The notes below the pieces were generated by a model. That model saw only the letters and a list, made by a program, of their open reading frames with translations. It was not told the origin of the DNA and searched no databases. 64,000 nucleotides of DNA. Source: Deltaproteobacteria bacterium (GTDB lineage: Bacteria; Myxococcota; JADLHZ01). The translations under genes and the position numbers were made by a program. How positions within the stretch are numbered: the stretch's first letter is position 1; each line of letters opens with the position of its first letter. The DNA lies in contig JADLHZ010000095.1 in the NCBI GenBank assembly GCA_020848545.1, forward strand, positions 1 to 64,000, written 5' to 3'. This document shows, piece by piece, positions 26,352 through 37,200 of the stretch.

Positions 26352-26497
26352 GTTCTCACTCCGAGCTGAGCCCATGGCTCTTAGCAAATCAGTCGTTTTT
26401 GGCACGCTCTAATTGTGAGAATGTGAAGATTTTCTTCCCAATTCGCACCGGATCACGTATCGGCGCGTCCTATTTCGCTTGGGCGTAGGATGCAGCA

Positions 26498-28486
<1,989 letters not shown>

Positions 28487-28532
28487 CGCTCCCCGGTCCC
28501 TTTTCGTCGCGCGATCTTCCTTTGCTAGTCGG

Positions 28533-28847
28533 CTAAAGGCGACGCTTTGGCGCAGCCGGCGGTGTTTTCTGTGCGCGTCTGCGGATCGTCCACACGCCGG
28601 TCGGTCGTTCGCCGAGGGCGCGATCACGAAAGACGCGGAAGAGCTCCGGCACGCTCGGCAGCTCGAGCTCCTCCACGTCGTCCGGCACGATGCCCTTCGG
28701 CCATTGCAGCTCGTGCTCGAAGAAGTAGCGGAGCACGTCGGCCGATTCGGGATCGCTGCCCATCGGCAGGCCGAACAAGCGCCGCGCGAGCGCGTCGGCT
28801 TGCTCGCCGGCGAGGCGCTTCAGCTGTTGCGTCTTCTTGTTGTCCAT
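28533..28847 (-). CDS. Small protein of unknown function, end of Fic operon
   Basis: A 104-residue soluble protein with a basic C-terminus. The middle reads VLRYFFEHELQWPKGIVPDDVEELELPSV, mixed helix and acidic loop. I do not recognise a family. It starts 27 bases after the end of the 88-residue gene in the same direction, so it is probably the last gene of the metallophosphoesterase, Fic, 88-residue gene unit. Its position makes it a second candidate for neutralising the Fic protein, but there is no sequence evidence for that. Confidence 0.65.
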   Translation of the reverse strand: MDNKKTQQLKRLAGEQADALARRLFGLPMGSDPESADVLRYFFEHELQWPKGIVPDDVEELELPSVPELFRVFRDRALGERPTGVWTIRRRAQKTPPAAPKRRL

Positions 28848-28874
28848 CGCGGCCGCGGTTTACCGCATCGCCGT

Positions 28875-29141
28875 TCACTCGTCGACGATCACCCGCAGGT
28901 TCGGGTTGCCGCTGCCCCAGGTGCCGTTCTTTCCGTCGAAGGGCTCGTAGAGATACGCCGTCTTTCCGTCCTCGAGCGTCAGCGTCATGTCGCACGGCGA
29001 CTTCCACTCGCGCTTACCCGGCTGAAACTGGCAGAACACGTACTCCTTCTCGTAGTCTTCCGTGTTCTGGTTCGCGTGCCGGCAGGCGAAGCACACGCCG
29101 GGCTCGCGCGACGCTTTGACATCGATCGCTTCATCGCTCAT
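28875..29141 (-). CDS. Small Cys-containing protein coupled to the Fic toxin-like gene
   Basis: An 88-residue protein with four cysteines, CFACRHAN near residue 17, then FCQF and SPCDM, which could bind a metal. A C-terminal beta-rich part follows (TLTLEDGKTAYLYEP). The ATG overlaps the stop of the 1097-residue Fic gene (ATGA), and an AAAGGAGG Shine-Dalgarno lies in the Fic gene's last codons, so the two proteins are made together. That is the usual arrangement for an immunity or antitoxin gene. I looked for the (S/T)xxxE(G/N) inhibitory helix of Fic antitoxins; only TLTLED comes near, so inhibition by that mechanism is not supported. Confidence 0.72.
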   Translation of the reverse strand: MSDEAIDVKASREPGVCFACRHANQNTEDYEKEYVFCQFQPGKREWKSPCDMTLTLEDGKTAYLYEPFDGKNGTWGSGNPNLRVIVDE

Positions 29142-32100
29142 CGCGGCCCTCCTTTGGCGGATGTGGCGAGCACCCAGTGCCGCTCGACCACCGCGAGCGT
29201 GCGGCCGATGCCCTCGCCGACCATCGCTTTCCACAGCTCTTCGCCGACGTCGGTGTCTTTGCTCGGCAGGCGCAAGAGGCTCGGCGGCGACTTCGTACGG
29301 GCGAGCACGTAGTCCATGATCAAGCGGCTCAGGCGCCCGTTGCAGTCGGCGAACGGATGGATGCTGACGAACTCCCGCTGCGCCCAGGCGGCGAGCGCGA
29401 TCGGATCCTTCACTTCGCGTTCGTGGCCCTTGGTGCCGAGCACGACGTTCAAGCCTTCGAGGAAGCGCCGCGTCTTCAGCGCCACCTCCTTTGGGTCGGC
29501 GTAGATGACCGTCACGCGGATGCGGCCGTCTGGACCGCGACCGTGCTCGACGACCTTCTTGAACTGCGGATTGACCTTCAAGTTGACGAGGGTGTTCTCG
29601 CCGACGGAGCGCTCGCCTTGGCCCACCCACTCGGCGTCGCCGGCCCGGAGGCGCCCTTTGTACTTCGGATCGCCGGTGAAGACGTGCTCGTGCGCTTCGT
29701 TTAGGAGCTTGGCCGTAAGCGGATCGCCGTGCTCGGCGGCTCTGCGCACGCGCTCTTCGGCGGCCTGCCACCCGGCGAGCTCGCGCGCGCCGTATCGGTG
29801 CTCGGGCGTGGTCACGCCGCGCTCGAAGAGTGGCTGATAGTGCTCGTCGTCGATGAGCCGGCGGCCGTCGAGCTCCTTCTTCAACGCGAGCCGCTGATCC
29901 GGCGTGAGCTCTTCCGTCATCGTCTTGATCAACTTCGCCACCTCGCGCGGGTGCTCGGCCGGTTTGTCGAACGCGCCGATGAACACGCCGGCGCGCTCGG
30001 CGACACCGCGGCGCTCGAGCGGCGTCGCTGCGCGCACGGTCGGCGGCGGCGCGCCTATCGGCATCAGCTCGCGCTTGCCCGGGACGGCGACGAACTGCGT
30101 CCTGAGGCGGGCCACTTCGGTGAGCGCTGCCTTGCTGTCGCCCTGCAGCAGCTTCGCCGCGGCGGCGCCTTCGTGCGCGATGAAGAAGATCTGCGCGCCG
30201 TGCGGATCGGCTTTGAACAGCTTGGCCGCCGCGACGAGCGTGCCGAGATCGTTCGTCTCGAAGCACGTGAGCACGCGGCCCGAGAGCACGTGATCGAGCT
30301 GCAAGAGGCCGAGCGCTTCGTCGCGGTTCTTGCGCATCCACGTGACGAGCGTGGCGCCGTGCTGCTCGAAGAGCACGACGAGGCGCTTGTTCACGATCTG
30401 CACAGGATGCACGCCGTCGAGCCAGTCGTTGCCGAGCAGCCGCATCAAGCGCTTCGTCGGATCGTCCGCGGCTTTGAACGCCGCGCGCAGCTCCTTCGAG
30501 AGATCGTTTTTGTCGAACCTCGGCGCGGCGGCGAGCTTCTTCGCGCCTTCGACGAGCGCCCGCGACACGAAGGGCGGCGACTCCGCCTCGAGCAGCGACG
30601 CGTCTTCGATCGGGAAGGTGCCGTGCTTCGTGGTGATCGTCGCCTTCGCCGGATCGATCGAAACGATCGGGCTCTCGACGCGCGCGCCCTCCTGTGTTTC
30701 GATCTCGAGCGTCGCACCGGGCGCGAGGCGTTGGCCCGGCGGTGGCCGGAAGATTAGCCGGCACGCGCCGCCGACGGTGAGGCCGGCCGCGCTGCCGAGG
30801 GTGCCGCTCGCGACGCCGGCGATGGTCGTTTCGAAGAGCACCATCGTCTTGCCGTCGTGCTGCTGCCAGAACGCCGGGTTCGCGAGCGTCGTCAGCACCC
30901 CTGCGGCTCCGCCGAGCGCGCCATCGGCCGCGAGCTGCGCCGCGATCGGCTTGCCGAGCTGCAACGCACGTGCTGTGACGCCGCTGGTGACGGCGCGACC
31001 GAGCGCTTGGCCCGCCGCGATCTTGGCCGTCACAGCTCCACCCACGCCCGCGGCCGCGATGCCAACGACACCTTCGCCGACCGCCGCGATCACGTGATCC
31101 CTCGCGCGCGCGATCTGACCATCGCCGCCGATGCCGATCGCCTTGGCGTCGACTTCGCCGTCTTTGTGCGTGAGCGCCGCGGCGACGCGCACGCTGCCAA
31201 CGACGGCAGCAGCGAGGACGCCCGCGGCGATCGCGGGCAAGCCGACGATGCTCGCGGCGACGCCGACCGCGATGGTGCCGCCGATCGACGGGATCATTTG
31301 GATCAGCGCGTGCTTTGTGCCCTTGCGATCGGCGAGCACCTCGTACACGGCGCGCTCCGCTGGCGCCATGAGGCCGACGTCGCGTGGCGAGATCGCGGGC
31401 AACGGGAAGCCCGTGACGTAGAGGAAGGCCGCGTCTTGGCACCACCGCTCGGCGAGGTCGGGATGGCGCTCGATCATGTACGCCATGATGTACGACTCGT
31501 TCTTCATCTTCAGCTCGCCGAGCTCGTTCTGGCGACCGAGCAGGCGCAGGTAGCGATCGGCCATGTTGTCGAAAGCGGCCTTGAAGTCCGGGTCGGAGAC
31601 GCTCGGCGGCGCTTTTCCTTCCTGCAAACGCTTCGCCGCTGCGGCGACGTTCGGGCCGGGCACGCCGAGCTCTTTGAGCACCTCGGCGATCTGCGGATGC
31701 TCACGCTGCGCGAAGAGCTTGTCGAAGAACGGCAGCGGATTGCGATCGCGGCCGATCCCCGCAGCCTCGAGGCCGGCGAGGCCCTGCGCGATCTTCGTCG
31801 TCACTTCGTCGCTCACGCGGCCCACGCTCGTGATGAGGCCACGCATGTCGTCGGACTTGGCGAAGTTGAAGCGCTTCACACAGTCGCCGACGCGGGTGGC
31901 GAGCGCGTGCGGGCCGGTGTCCGGCGTCAACGTGCGCGTGAGCTGCGACAAGCGAGCCAACGCGCGCTCCTTCTGCTCGCCCGCCTCGACGACAGGGTGG
32001 CGCTGCATCATCGCCTCGGCGGTGACGATGAGCTGCCCGAGCGCGAAGCCCACGGCGTCGGCGTTCTCCCTCGTCATGCCCGTCTGCGCGAGGTACGCGA

Positions 32101-32431
32101 GGAGCTTCGTCGTGGCTTCGAGCTCGACCGCGAGCACCAGCGGGTCGCACTTTGCGTGCTTCGTGGCTTCTGCGAGCCCTTCGGCCGTCGCGCATGCGGC
32201 CTTCATCAGCGCGATCCGCTGAAACTCATCGGGCTTCGCCGGGAAGTCCTTCTTCTGCTGCTCTTGGAAGAAGCGCAGGTCGACGCCCGAGAGGTACATC
32301 GCCGCCGTCGGGATCGGTGCTTCCTCTAGCGGCGCGCTCGGCTTCGCGTCGACGTCGGCCTTCTTCGGCGCCGGCGCTTCGACCGGGCGCGCGGGTGCTG
32401 AGATCTTCGGGCCGCCGATCTTCGGGTTCAT
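29138..32431 (-). CDS. Large toxin-like protein with C-terminal Fic domain
   Basis: The 1097-residue protein has a Pro-rich start, a helical region (about 45-370), Gly/Ala-rich hydrophobic stretches (about 373-420, 450-475 and 520-550), a small beta segment (about 560-605), a second helical part, and a Fic domain (about 880-1065). The Fic signature is HPFADCNGRLSR beginning at His1025. His, Asp, Asn and both Arg are present, but the usual Gly or Ala after Asp is Cys. An upstream GRLRAGDAEWVG segment matches the substrate flap region. Fic enzymes usually AMPylate, sometimes phosphocholinate or phosphorylate, target proteins. The domain order resembles secreted polymorphic toxins. It overlaps the metallophosphoesterase gene before it and the 88-residue gene after it. 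Confidence 0.85.
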   Translation of the reverse strand: MNPKIGGPKISAPARPVEAPAPKKADVDAKPSAPLEEAPIPTAAMYLSGVDLRFFQEQQKKDFPAKPDEFQRIALMKAACATAEGLAEATKHAKCDPLVLAVELEATTKLLAYLAQTGMTRENADAVGFALGQLIVTAEAMMQRHPVVEAGEQKERALARLSQLTRTLTPDTGPHALATRVGDCVKRFNFAKSDDMRGLITSVGRVSDEVTTKIAQGLAGLEAAGIGRDRNPLPFFDKLFAQREHPQIAEVLKELGVPGPNVAAAAKRLQEGKAPPSVSDPDFKAAFDNMADRYLRLLGRQNELGELKMKNESYIMAYMIERHPDLAERWCQDAAFLYVTGFPLPAISPRDVGLMAPAERAVYEVLADRKGTKHALIQMIPSIGGTIAVGVAASIVGLPAIAAGVLAAAVVGSVRVAAALTHKDGEVDAKAIGIGGDGQIARARDHVIAAVGEGVVGIAAAGVGGAVTAKIAAGQALGRAVTSGVTARALQLGKPIAAQLAADGALGGAAGVLTTLANPAFWQQHDGKTMVLFETTIAGVASGTLGSAAGLTVGGACRLIFRPPPGQRLAPGATLEIETQEGARVESPIVSIDPAKATITTKHGTFPIEDASLLEAESPPFVSRALVEGAKKLAAAPRFDKNDLSKELRAAFKAADDPTKRLMRLLGNDWLDGVHPVQIVNKRLVVLFEQHGATLVTWMRKNRDEALGLLQLDHVLSGRVLTCFETNDLGTLVAAAKLFKADPHGAQIFFIAHEGAAAAKLLQGDSKAALTEVARLRTQFVAVPGKRELMPIGAPPPTVRAATPLERRGVAERAGVFIGAFDKPAEHPREVAKLIKTMTEELTPDQRLALKKELDGRRLIDDEHYQPLFERGVTTPEHRYGARELAGWQAAEERVRRAAEHGDPLTAKLLNEAHEHVFTGDPKYKGRLRAGDAEWVGQGERSVGENTLVNLKVNPQFKKVVEHGRGPDGRIRVTVIYADPKEVALKTRRFLEGLNVVLGTKGHEREVKDPIALAAWAQREFVSIHPFADCNGRLSRLIMDYVLARTKSPPSLLRLPSKDTDVGEELWKAMVGEGIGRTLAVVERHWVLATSAKGGPR

Positions 32432-33246
32432 CGCTCGACCCGCGTGTAGCTCGGGATCTTGTAGTCGCTGCCGACGACGCGCACGTCGATGGGTCCGAGG
32501 CCGCGCCGTGCGATCTGCGCTTCGACGCCCCAGTGCGTGTGTCCGCTGACGACGGCGCGGAGCTTCGGCTCGCTGAGCACGCGATCGCCGAGCGTCAGAT
32601 GCCCGAAGTACGCGTTGCCGACGCCCCAGTTCTTGTCGCCTTTCTTCCGGTGCATCTGCGCCTCGAAGATCGGCACGTGCGTTACGAGGACGATGTGCTC
32701 GACGTCGCTTTCACTGAGCGTCTCGATGCGACCCATGAACGCGTTCGCCAGCTCGCGCGCGAACGCGATGTCGGTGCGCTGCCAATCGATCCAGTGCGCA
32801 TCGTTGTTCAGATGCTGCTTCAGGTCGCCCGCGCGGTGCTCGGGGATGCCGAGATCCTTGTCGATGCCCGAGTAGTCGTACCACGCGAGCGAGCCGGCGA
32901 GGCCGACGTTGCCGAAGCGCGCGGTCGTCGCTTCGAGCCACACGCCGCCGGCTGCTTCGGTGGCGGCGGGTAGCTCACGGGTCCACAGGGTCTCGCTGTC
33001 GATCTTGCGAACCTTGTCCTTCCAGACGTCGTGGTTGCCGGCGAGCACGTAGACGGGGCAGCCGAGCGGGCGAAACATCGCGACGCACGCGCCGAACGCG
33101 TCGAGCCCGTGCGCGAGATCGCCGGCGAGCACGACGGCGGTCGGCTGCTCCTTCGCCATCGCTTCGACCATCCGCTCGATCGCCGCGCGATCGGTCAGGT
33201 GGCCGCGGGGATCGTAGTGTAAGTCGCTGGTGACGAGGAGCCGCAC
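32428..33246 (-). CDS. Calcineurin-like metallophosphoesterase
   Basis: The 272-residue protein shows the complete dimetal signature: TSDLHYD at the start, VLAGDLAHG, LAGNHDVWKD, LVTHVPIF and VSGHTHWG. It hydrolyses a phosphoester in the cytoplasm; the substrate is unknown. The start is the GTG at 33246. Its stop overlaps the Fic gene start by four bases, so it is translated in step with the toxin-like gene. A role in removing a nucleotide modification or product made by the Fic protein is an attractive guess, but nothing in the sequence shows it. Confidence 0.9.
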   Translation of the reverse strand: MRLLVTSDLHYDPRGHLTDRAAIERMVEAMAKEQPTAVVLAGDLAHGLDAFGACVAMFRPLGCPVYVLAGNHDVWKDKVRKIDSETLWTRELPAATEAAGGVWLEATTARFGNVGLAGSLAWYDYSGIDKDLGIPEHRAGDLKQHLNNDAHWIDWQRTDIAFARELANAFMGRIETLSESDVEHIVLVTHVPIFEAQMHRKKGDKNWGVGNAYFGHLTLGDRVLSEPKLRAVVSGHTHWGVEAQIARRGLGPIDVRVVGSDYKIPSYTRVER

Positions 33247-33292
33247 GAAGAGGGTCTACACGCGGGCGGCGGAGCTGGCAGCGAAAGATGCG

Positions 33293-33320
33293 AGTGTCCC
33301 AAAATCGGACAGTCTTGACA
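33293..33320. promoter_or_regulatory. Nested inverted repeats between divergent genes
   Basis: TGTCC-N7-GGACA (33295-33311) is a perfect inverted repeat. A second pair, AGTGTC (33293-33298) and GACACT (33318-33323), surrounds it. A TTGACA hexamer at 33315-33320 overlaps the second arm. The site lies between the divergent metallophosphoesterase/Fic operon and the 110-residue gene and looks like an operator, possibly for both directions. Confidence 0.45.
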
Positions 33321-33348
33321 CTCAGCGGCAGCCAGGCAGGAGACAGAC

Positions 33349-33681
33349 ATGCACTTCTTCTACCGCGCGTACACGTTCACTTCGCCGCTGCTGCTGCCGC
33401 AGATCCGCGACACGCTGAACAAGCTCGGCCCGTGGGAGTGGATCGATCGCGACAACGACGACCTCGGCGAGTACTTGAGCGCTCACATCCCCGAGGACTC
33501 GTGGCTGAAGCTGTACGTGCGCGGCACGGGCGCGTATCAGCTCGACATCAAGTTTCGGCCAGAGATGGAGAAGGCAGTCGCCGAGAAAGCCTTCGACGTG
33601 CTGCACGAGCGCGTGAAGACGGTGCTCTTACCTGGGTTGAAGGCGACGCAGATCGAACCAACGCCGCCCGTGGATCGCTAA
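33349..33681 (+). CDS. Small protein of unknown function between the two toxin-like units
   Basis: A 110-residue soluble protein, MHFFYRAYTFTSPLLLPQI at the start, with mixed alpha/beta character and many aromatic residues (GPWEWIDRD). No family is recognised. It is preceded by a GGCAGGAG ribosome site and by the inverted repeats at 33293-33323. It is the only plus-strand gene between the two toxin-like operons. Its end overlaps that of the 198-residue gene by four bases on the opposite strand. Confidence 0.7.
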   Translation: MHFFYRAYTFTSPLLLPQIRDTLNKLGPWEWIDRDNDDLGEYLSAHIPEDSWLKLYVRGTGAYQLDIKFRPEMEKAVAEKAFDVLHERVKTVLLPGLKATQIEPTPPVDR

Positions 33682-34274
33682 AGGGGACGCGGCAGCCGGA
33701 AGCTCTTCGCCGCCGCGCGCACGACGTGCGGCGCTGTCGACATCTCTGTGATCGCCGCGGCGAGATCCTGCATCTGCGCGGCGTCGCTCTCAGAAAACGC
33801 GTAGCCTTCGCGGCGGCCCAGCGCTTGATACGACAACGACAGCGCGTTGCGCACGTGCAGCCAGTTGTCGCTCGACAGCGCTTCGATCACCTTCGCGGCG
33901 AGCGTGTCCGCGGGCACCCAGGCGACGACCAGCGGCCAGAGCGCGCGGTAGTCTGCGGCGCTCGTCAGGTTCAAGAGCACGTCTGCGGCGAAGCGCTCGC
34001 GGTGCGCCGGCGCGAACGCTTCGGCAGCGTCGACCACGCGCGCGAGCTCCGCGCCGTAGCTGTTCTTCGGATCGACGACGCCGTCGCCGAGCGGGGTGAA
34101 GCGCCACGTGAGAAACGCGAGCGCGGCGCCTTGAAACGCCGGTGAGCCCGGAGCCTCCGAGCCGAGCGCTGTCATCGCCTTGGCAAAGGGCAGCGCCGGC
34201 CGCTGAGCGGTGTGCTTCGCGCGCAGGGTGGCGAGCTGCTTCAGCTGCTTGTCGGCGTCGGGCGCGGCGCTCAT
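33678..34274 (-). CDS. Candidate immunity protein for the 2796-residue toxin-like protein
   Basis: A 198-residue soluble helical protein with possible HEAT-like hairpins (WPLVVAWVPADTLAAKVIEAL, HVRNALSLSYQALG). It has no signal peptide. The ATG overlaps the stop of the 2796-residue gene (ATGA), and the giant gene's last codons form a strong GGGAGGAG Shine-Dalgarno. A small soluble gene directly coupled behind a multidomain toxin is the normal position for an immunity protein. I cannot link the sequence to a named immunity family, so the role is inferred from position. Confidence 0.72.
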   Translation of the reverse strand: MSAAPDADKQLKQLATLRAKHTAQRPALPFAKAMTALGSEAPGSPAFQGAALAFLTWRFTPLGDGVVDPKNSYGAELARVVDAAEAFAPAHRERFAADVLLNLTSAADYRALWPLVVAWVPADTLAAKVIEALSSDNWLHVRNALSLSYQALGRREGYAFSESDAAQMQDLAAAITEMSTAPHVVRAAAKSFRLPRPL

Positions 34275-37200
34275 TTTTTCTCCTCCCAGCTCTTCTTCGG
34301 GGTCGGCGCGTTCGGGTCCTTCTTGGTCGCGTAGCGGGCGTCGTTGGCGCTGAGGCTCACGTGCAGATCATGGCGCTTCAAACCGAGCGATTCGCGCAGC
34401 TTGATCGCCTCAGGCCAGTCGACCGTCATGATGAACATGCGTCCGCGATCGCTCGTGCGCCGCTCCACCTTCACGCCCTTCGGCTCACCGTCGACCTGGA
34501 AGCCGGTCTTCTTCAGCTCCTCATACTTCTCCGGATAGTGCTCTTTGATGTACGCCATCTCATCGGGCGTAAACAGCGTGACGTGATACTCCGGCTCGCG
34601 CGGCGGCTTGGCGATGCCGTTGTCGTCGAGCGGCAGGAGCGCTTTTCCTTTCTCGGTGCCGTCGCGCAACAGCGTGCCGCCCGGCAGCTCGTCGATGTTC
34701 TTCGGGGCCGCCACCGTCACGGATGCGTACTCCTTGTCGGGGAGCGTTTGGCCGGCGGCGTCCTTTTGGTTGCGCGCGACCTCGACCTTCAGGTGCGCCG
34801 GACCGGGTTGGCCGTCCTTGCCGAGCACCACGGGGTTCTCCGGCTTGATCTTCGTGTCGACGTGGGTGCGGCCGGTCGGCTTGATGACGGTCACGGCGCC
34901 GTTGAAGGGCGCGGTGCCGAGGTTCAACTTGAACTCGACGCCATCGACGCTCGGCTTGCCGTAGAGCTTCTGGTTCCACTTGCGCGAGAACTCGTTCAGC
35001 TTCTTGCCGAGCGCGGTTTGGTAGTAGAAGCCGGTGCCGCCTTCGTCGTTCTTGAACACGGTGTACTGGCCGTCCATCTTGATCTTCTCGTTGACGGGGA
35101 CGTTTGCGTCCTTGGCGGCGACCAGCGCTTGCTCGCTGAAGATGGCGAAGTCCGAGTCGGATCCCGGCTTCCACGCGCCGGGGTCCTTGTCCGGGTTGCC
35201 GCGCCAGCCAGTGGTCGCGGAGCCGACTTGCTGCACCACCGCGTCGGTGATGCCTTCGGATCGGAAGACCTCGTCGAGCTCTTTTTGAAACTGTTCGTAC
35301 TGCGCCTTGTCCTTGAACACGAGCGGCACGCGTTCGCCCGGGGGATCGCCGATGACCGCGAGCTTCAAGCGATCGGCGGTGACGCCGGCGTCTTTGGCCG
35401 GATGATCCTCCTTGCCAGCGAAGATCTTCTCATTCTTGCCCTCATTGTGGGCTTTGCGTGCGGTGAATGCTTTGGCGTTCGCCTGCCGATCGGCACCGTT
35501 CGGGATCGGGGCGGTGTTGGCCATGTCGTTCGCCGCCTGCGCCGCATCTTGCGCGACCGCATCTGCCGGCTTCACCGCCTTGCCCTCGACCCGCGCGTTC
35601 CCTTTGAGCGGCGCATCGACCAGCTTGCCCTCGCGCCGTTGCTGCATGCGCGTGAGAAACTCGGTGCCGGTGAGCGTGCCCCACTCGAGCGTCGTCACTT
35701 TCAGCTCTTTGAGGTCGACGCCGTTCTTGTGCAGGTGCAACACGGCCTGCTCGGTGTTCTCGAGCTTCTGCGGATAGTGCTCGCTGCGATCGCCGATGCC
35801 GACGATCTTGCCGTCGCGCACGACCAGATCGCCCGCGGCGCGCACCGGCCCTCCTGCGACGAAGCTCGATTGCTGGATGTTCTCGTTCTTGTGCCCGCGT
35901 TGCTCGACGTAGAGCGTGCCGTCGTCAGCGAGCGTGAACATCACGCTGCTCTCGTCCTTCTTCCACTCTTTGACCGCCTTCTCGAACTTCTTGTTGCCCT
36001 CATCGCCCTCCGGGAAGTCGGAGCGCTTCGGCTCCCACTCGGCCGGCTTGTCCTTGGTCATGCGCCGGCTATCGAACTTTTCGCCTTCGGCGCCGACGAG
36101 CTTTCCGTCCTTCAAGTCCGCGGCGAAGGGCTTGCGGCCATCGGCGTCGAGGTACACGACCGGCCGTTGCGGATCGACGTTCTCATGCGCGTACTCTGCG
36201 GCGAGCGCTTGCCTGGGCGCCTCCTTCGGCGGCGTGTAGCCCGGCACCTCGGGGACGACCGGTGCCTTTGGCGGATCATTCCCTTTCGGCTTGGCGTTTG
36301 CGTGGCCCGGGTTCGTCGGGTCCTGCGGCGGACCGGCGTCTTTTGCCTTCGTCCCCTCCACCTTCTCGGTCTTGACGACGTCGCCCTTCGTCAGCGCCTT
36401 GTCGGCCGCGGCGCGCGCGTCGTCGTGAAAGAGCGGGACGCCGGTGTCCTTGCTCGTATAGTTCTCGGCGACGAACTTCTTCGCCGACATGGTGAGCGTC
36501 GTGCCGTTTTCGAGCTGAATCTCGATCTGGCCGTCGCGGGCGTGGACAACCTCACCGTTGACGCCGTCCTTGGTGACGAGCTTCGTGCCAACCGGAACGC
36601 TGTCCGTGGCGGCGATGTACTCGTGCATCGGCATCTTGATCGTCTGCCCTTTTTTCGTCGTCACGCCGTCGCCCGCGGCCCCGACGATCGTCGCTTCCAC
36701 CTCGCCGCCGCGCGTGATCTTCGCGTCGCTGATGATCGTGCCTTTGCCGATCTCGAGCGACTTGCCGTCGCTGCCGACGCCTTTGATGCCGGTCGTGACG
36801 ACGGTGCGCTCGGTCTTCGGCGCGACCGGAGCGTCGAGCGACGGCAGGCCGGTGAGCTTGCGAAACGCTTCGCGCTCGTCGCGGCCTGCTTGGCCCTTGT
36901 CGGCGAGCGCTTTGTCGGTTTTGTACAGGGCGTCGGCGTACACCGTCTGCATGCGACTCTTGACGAGCACGTCGGCGCGCGCGGGATCGACGCCGGCGGC
37001 GACCAAGGTGTCCTTCACCTTGCCGTAGTACGTCTGCATGTCCTTCCACACGCGGACGCTGTCCTCGTTCTTGCCGTCCCATTTTGGGGGCGTGTGCGCT
37101 TGCTCGGCGAGCATCAGCGTGTCGACGTCGACGGCGTGCGCGACGTCCTTTGGATCCTGCATCGCCGGATCCTTCAAGAGCTTCGCTTCGAAGTCGGCGC

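Noticed and set aside
26391-26410. A sigma-54-like TGGCAC...TTGT before ygiQ
   Set aside because: The distance between the GG and the second element is two bases too long, and the second element lacks the GC.
28875-29141. The 88-residue protein as a classical Fic antitoxin
   Set aside because: The inhibitory (S/T)xxxE(G/N) motif is not present; TLTLED lacks the Gly or Asn. Only its position supports an immunity role.
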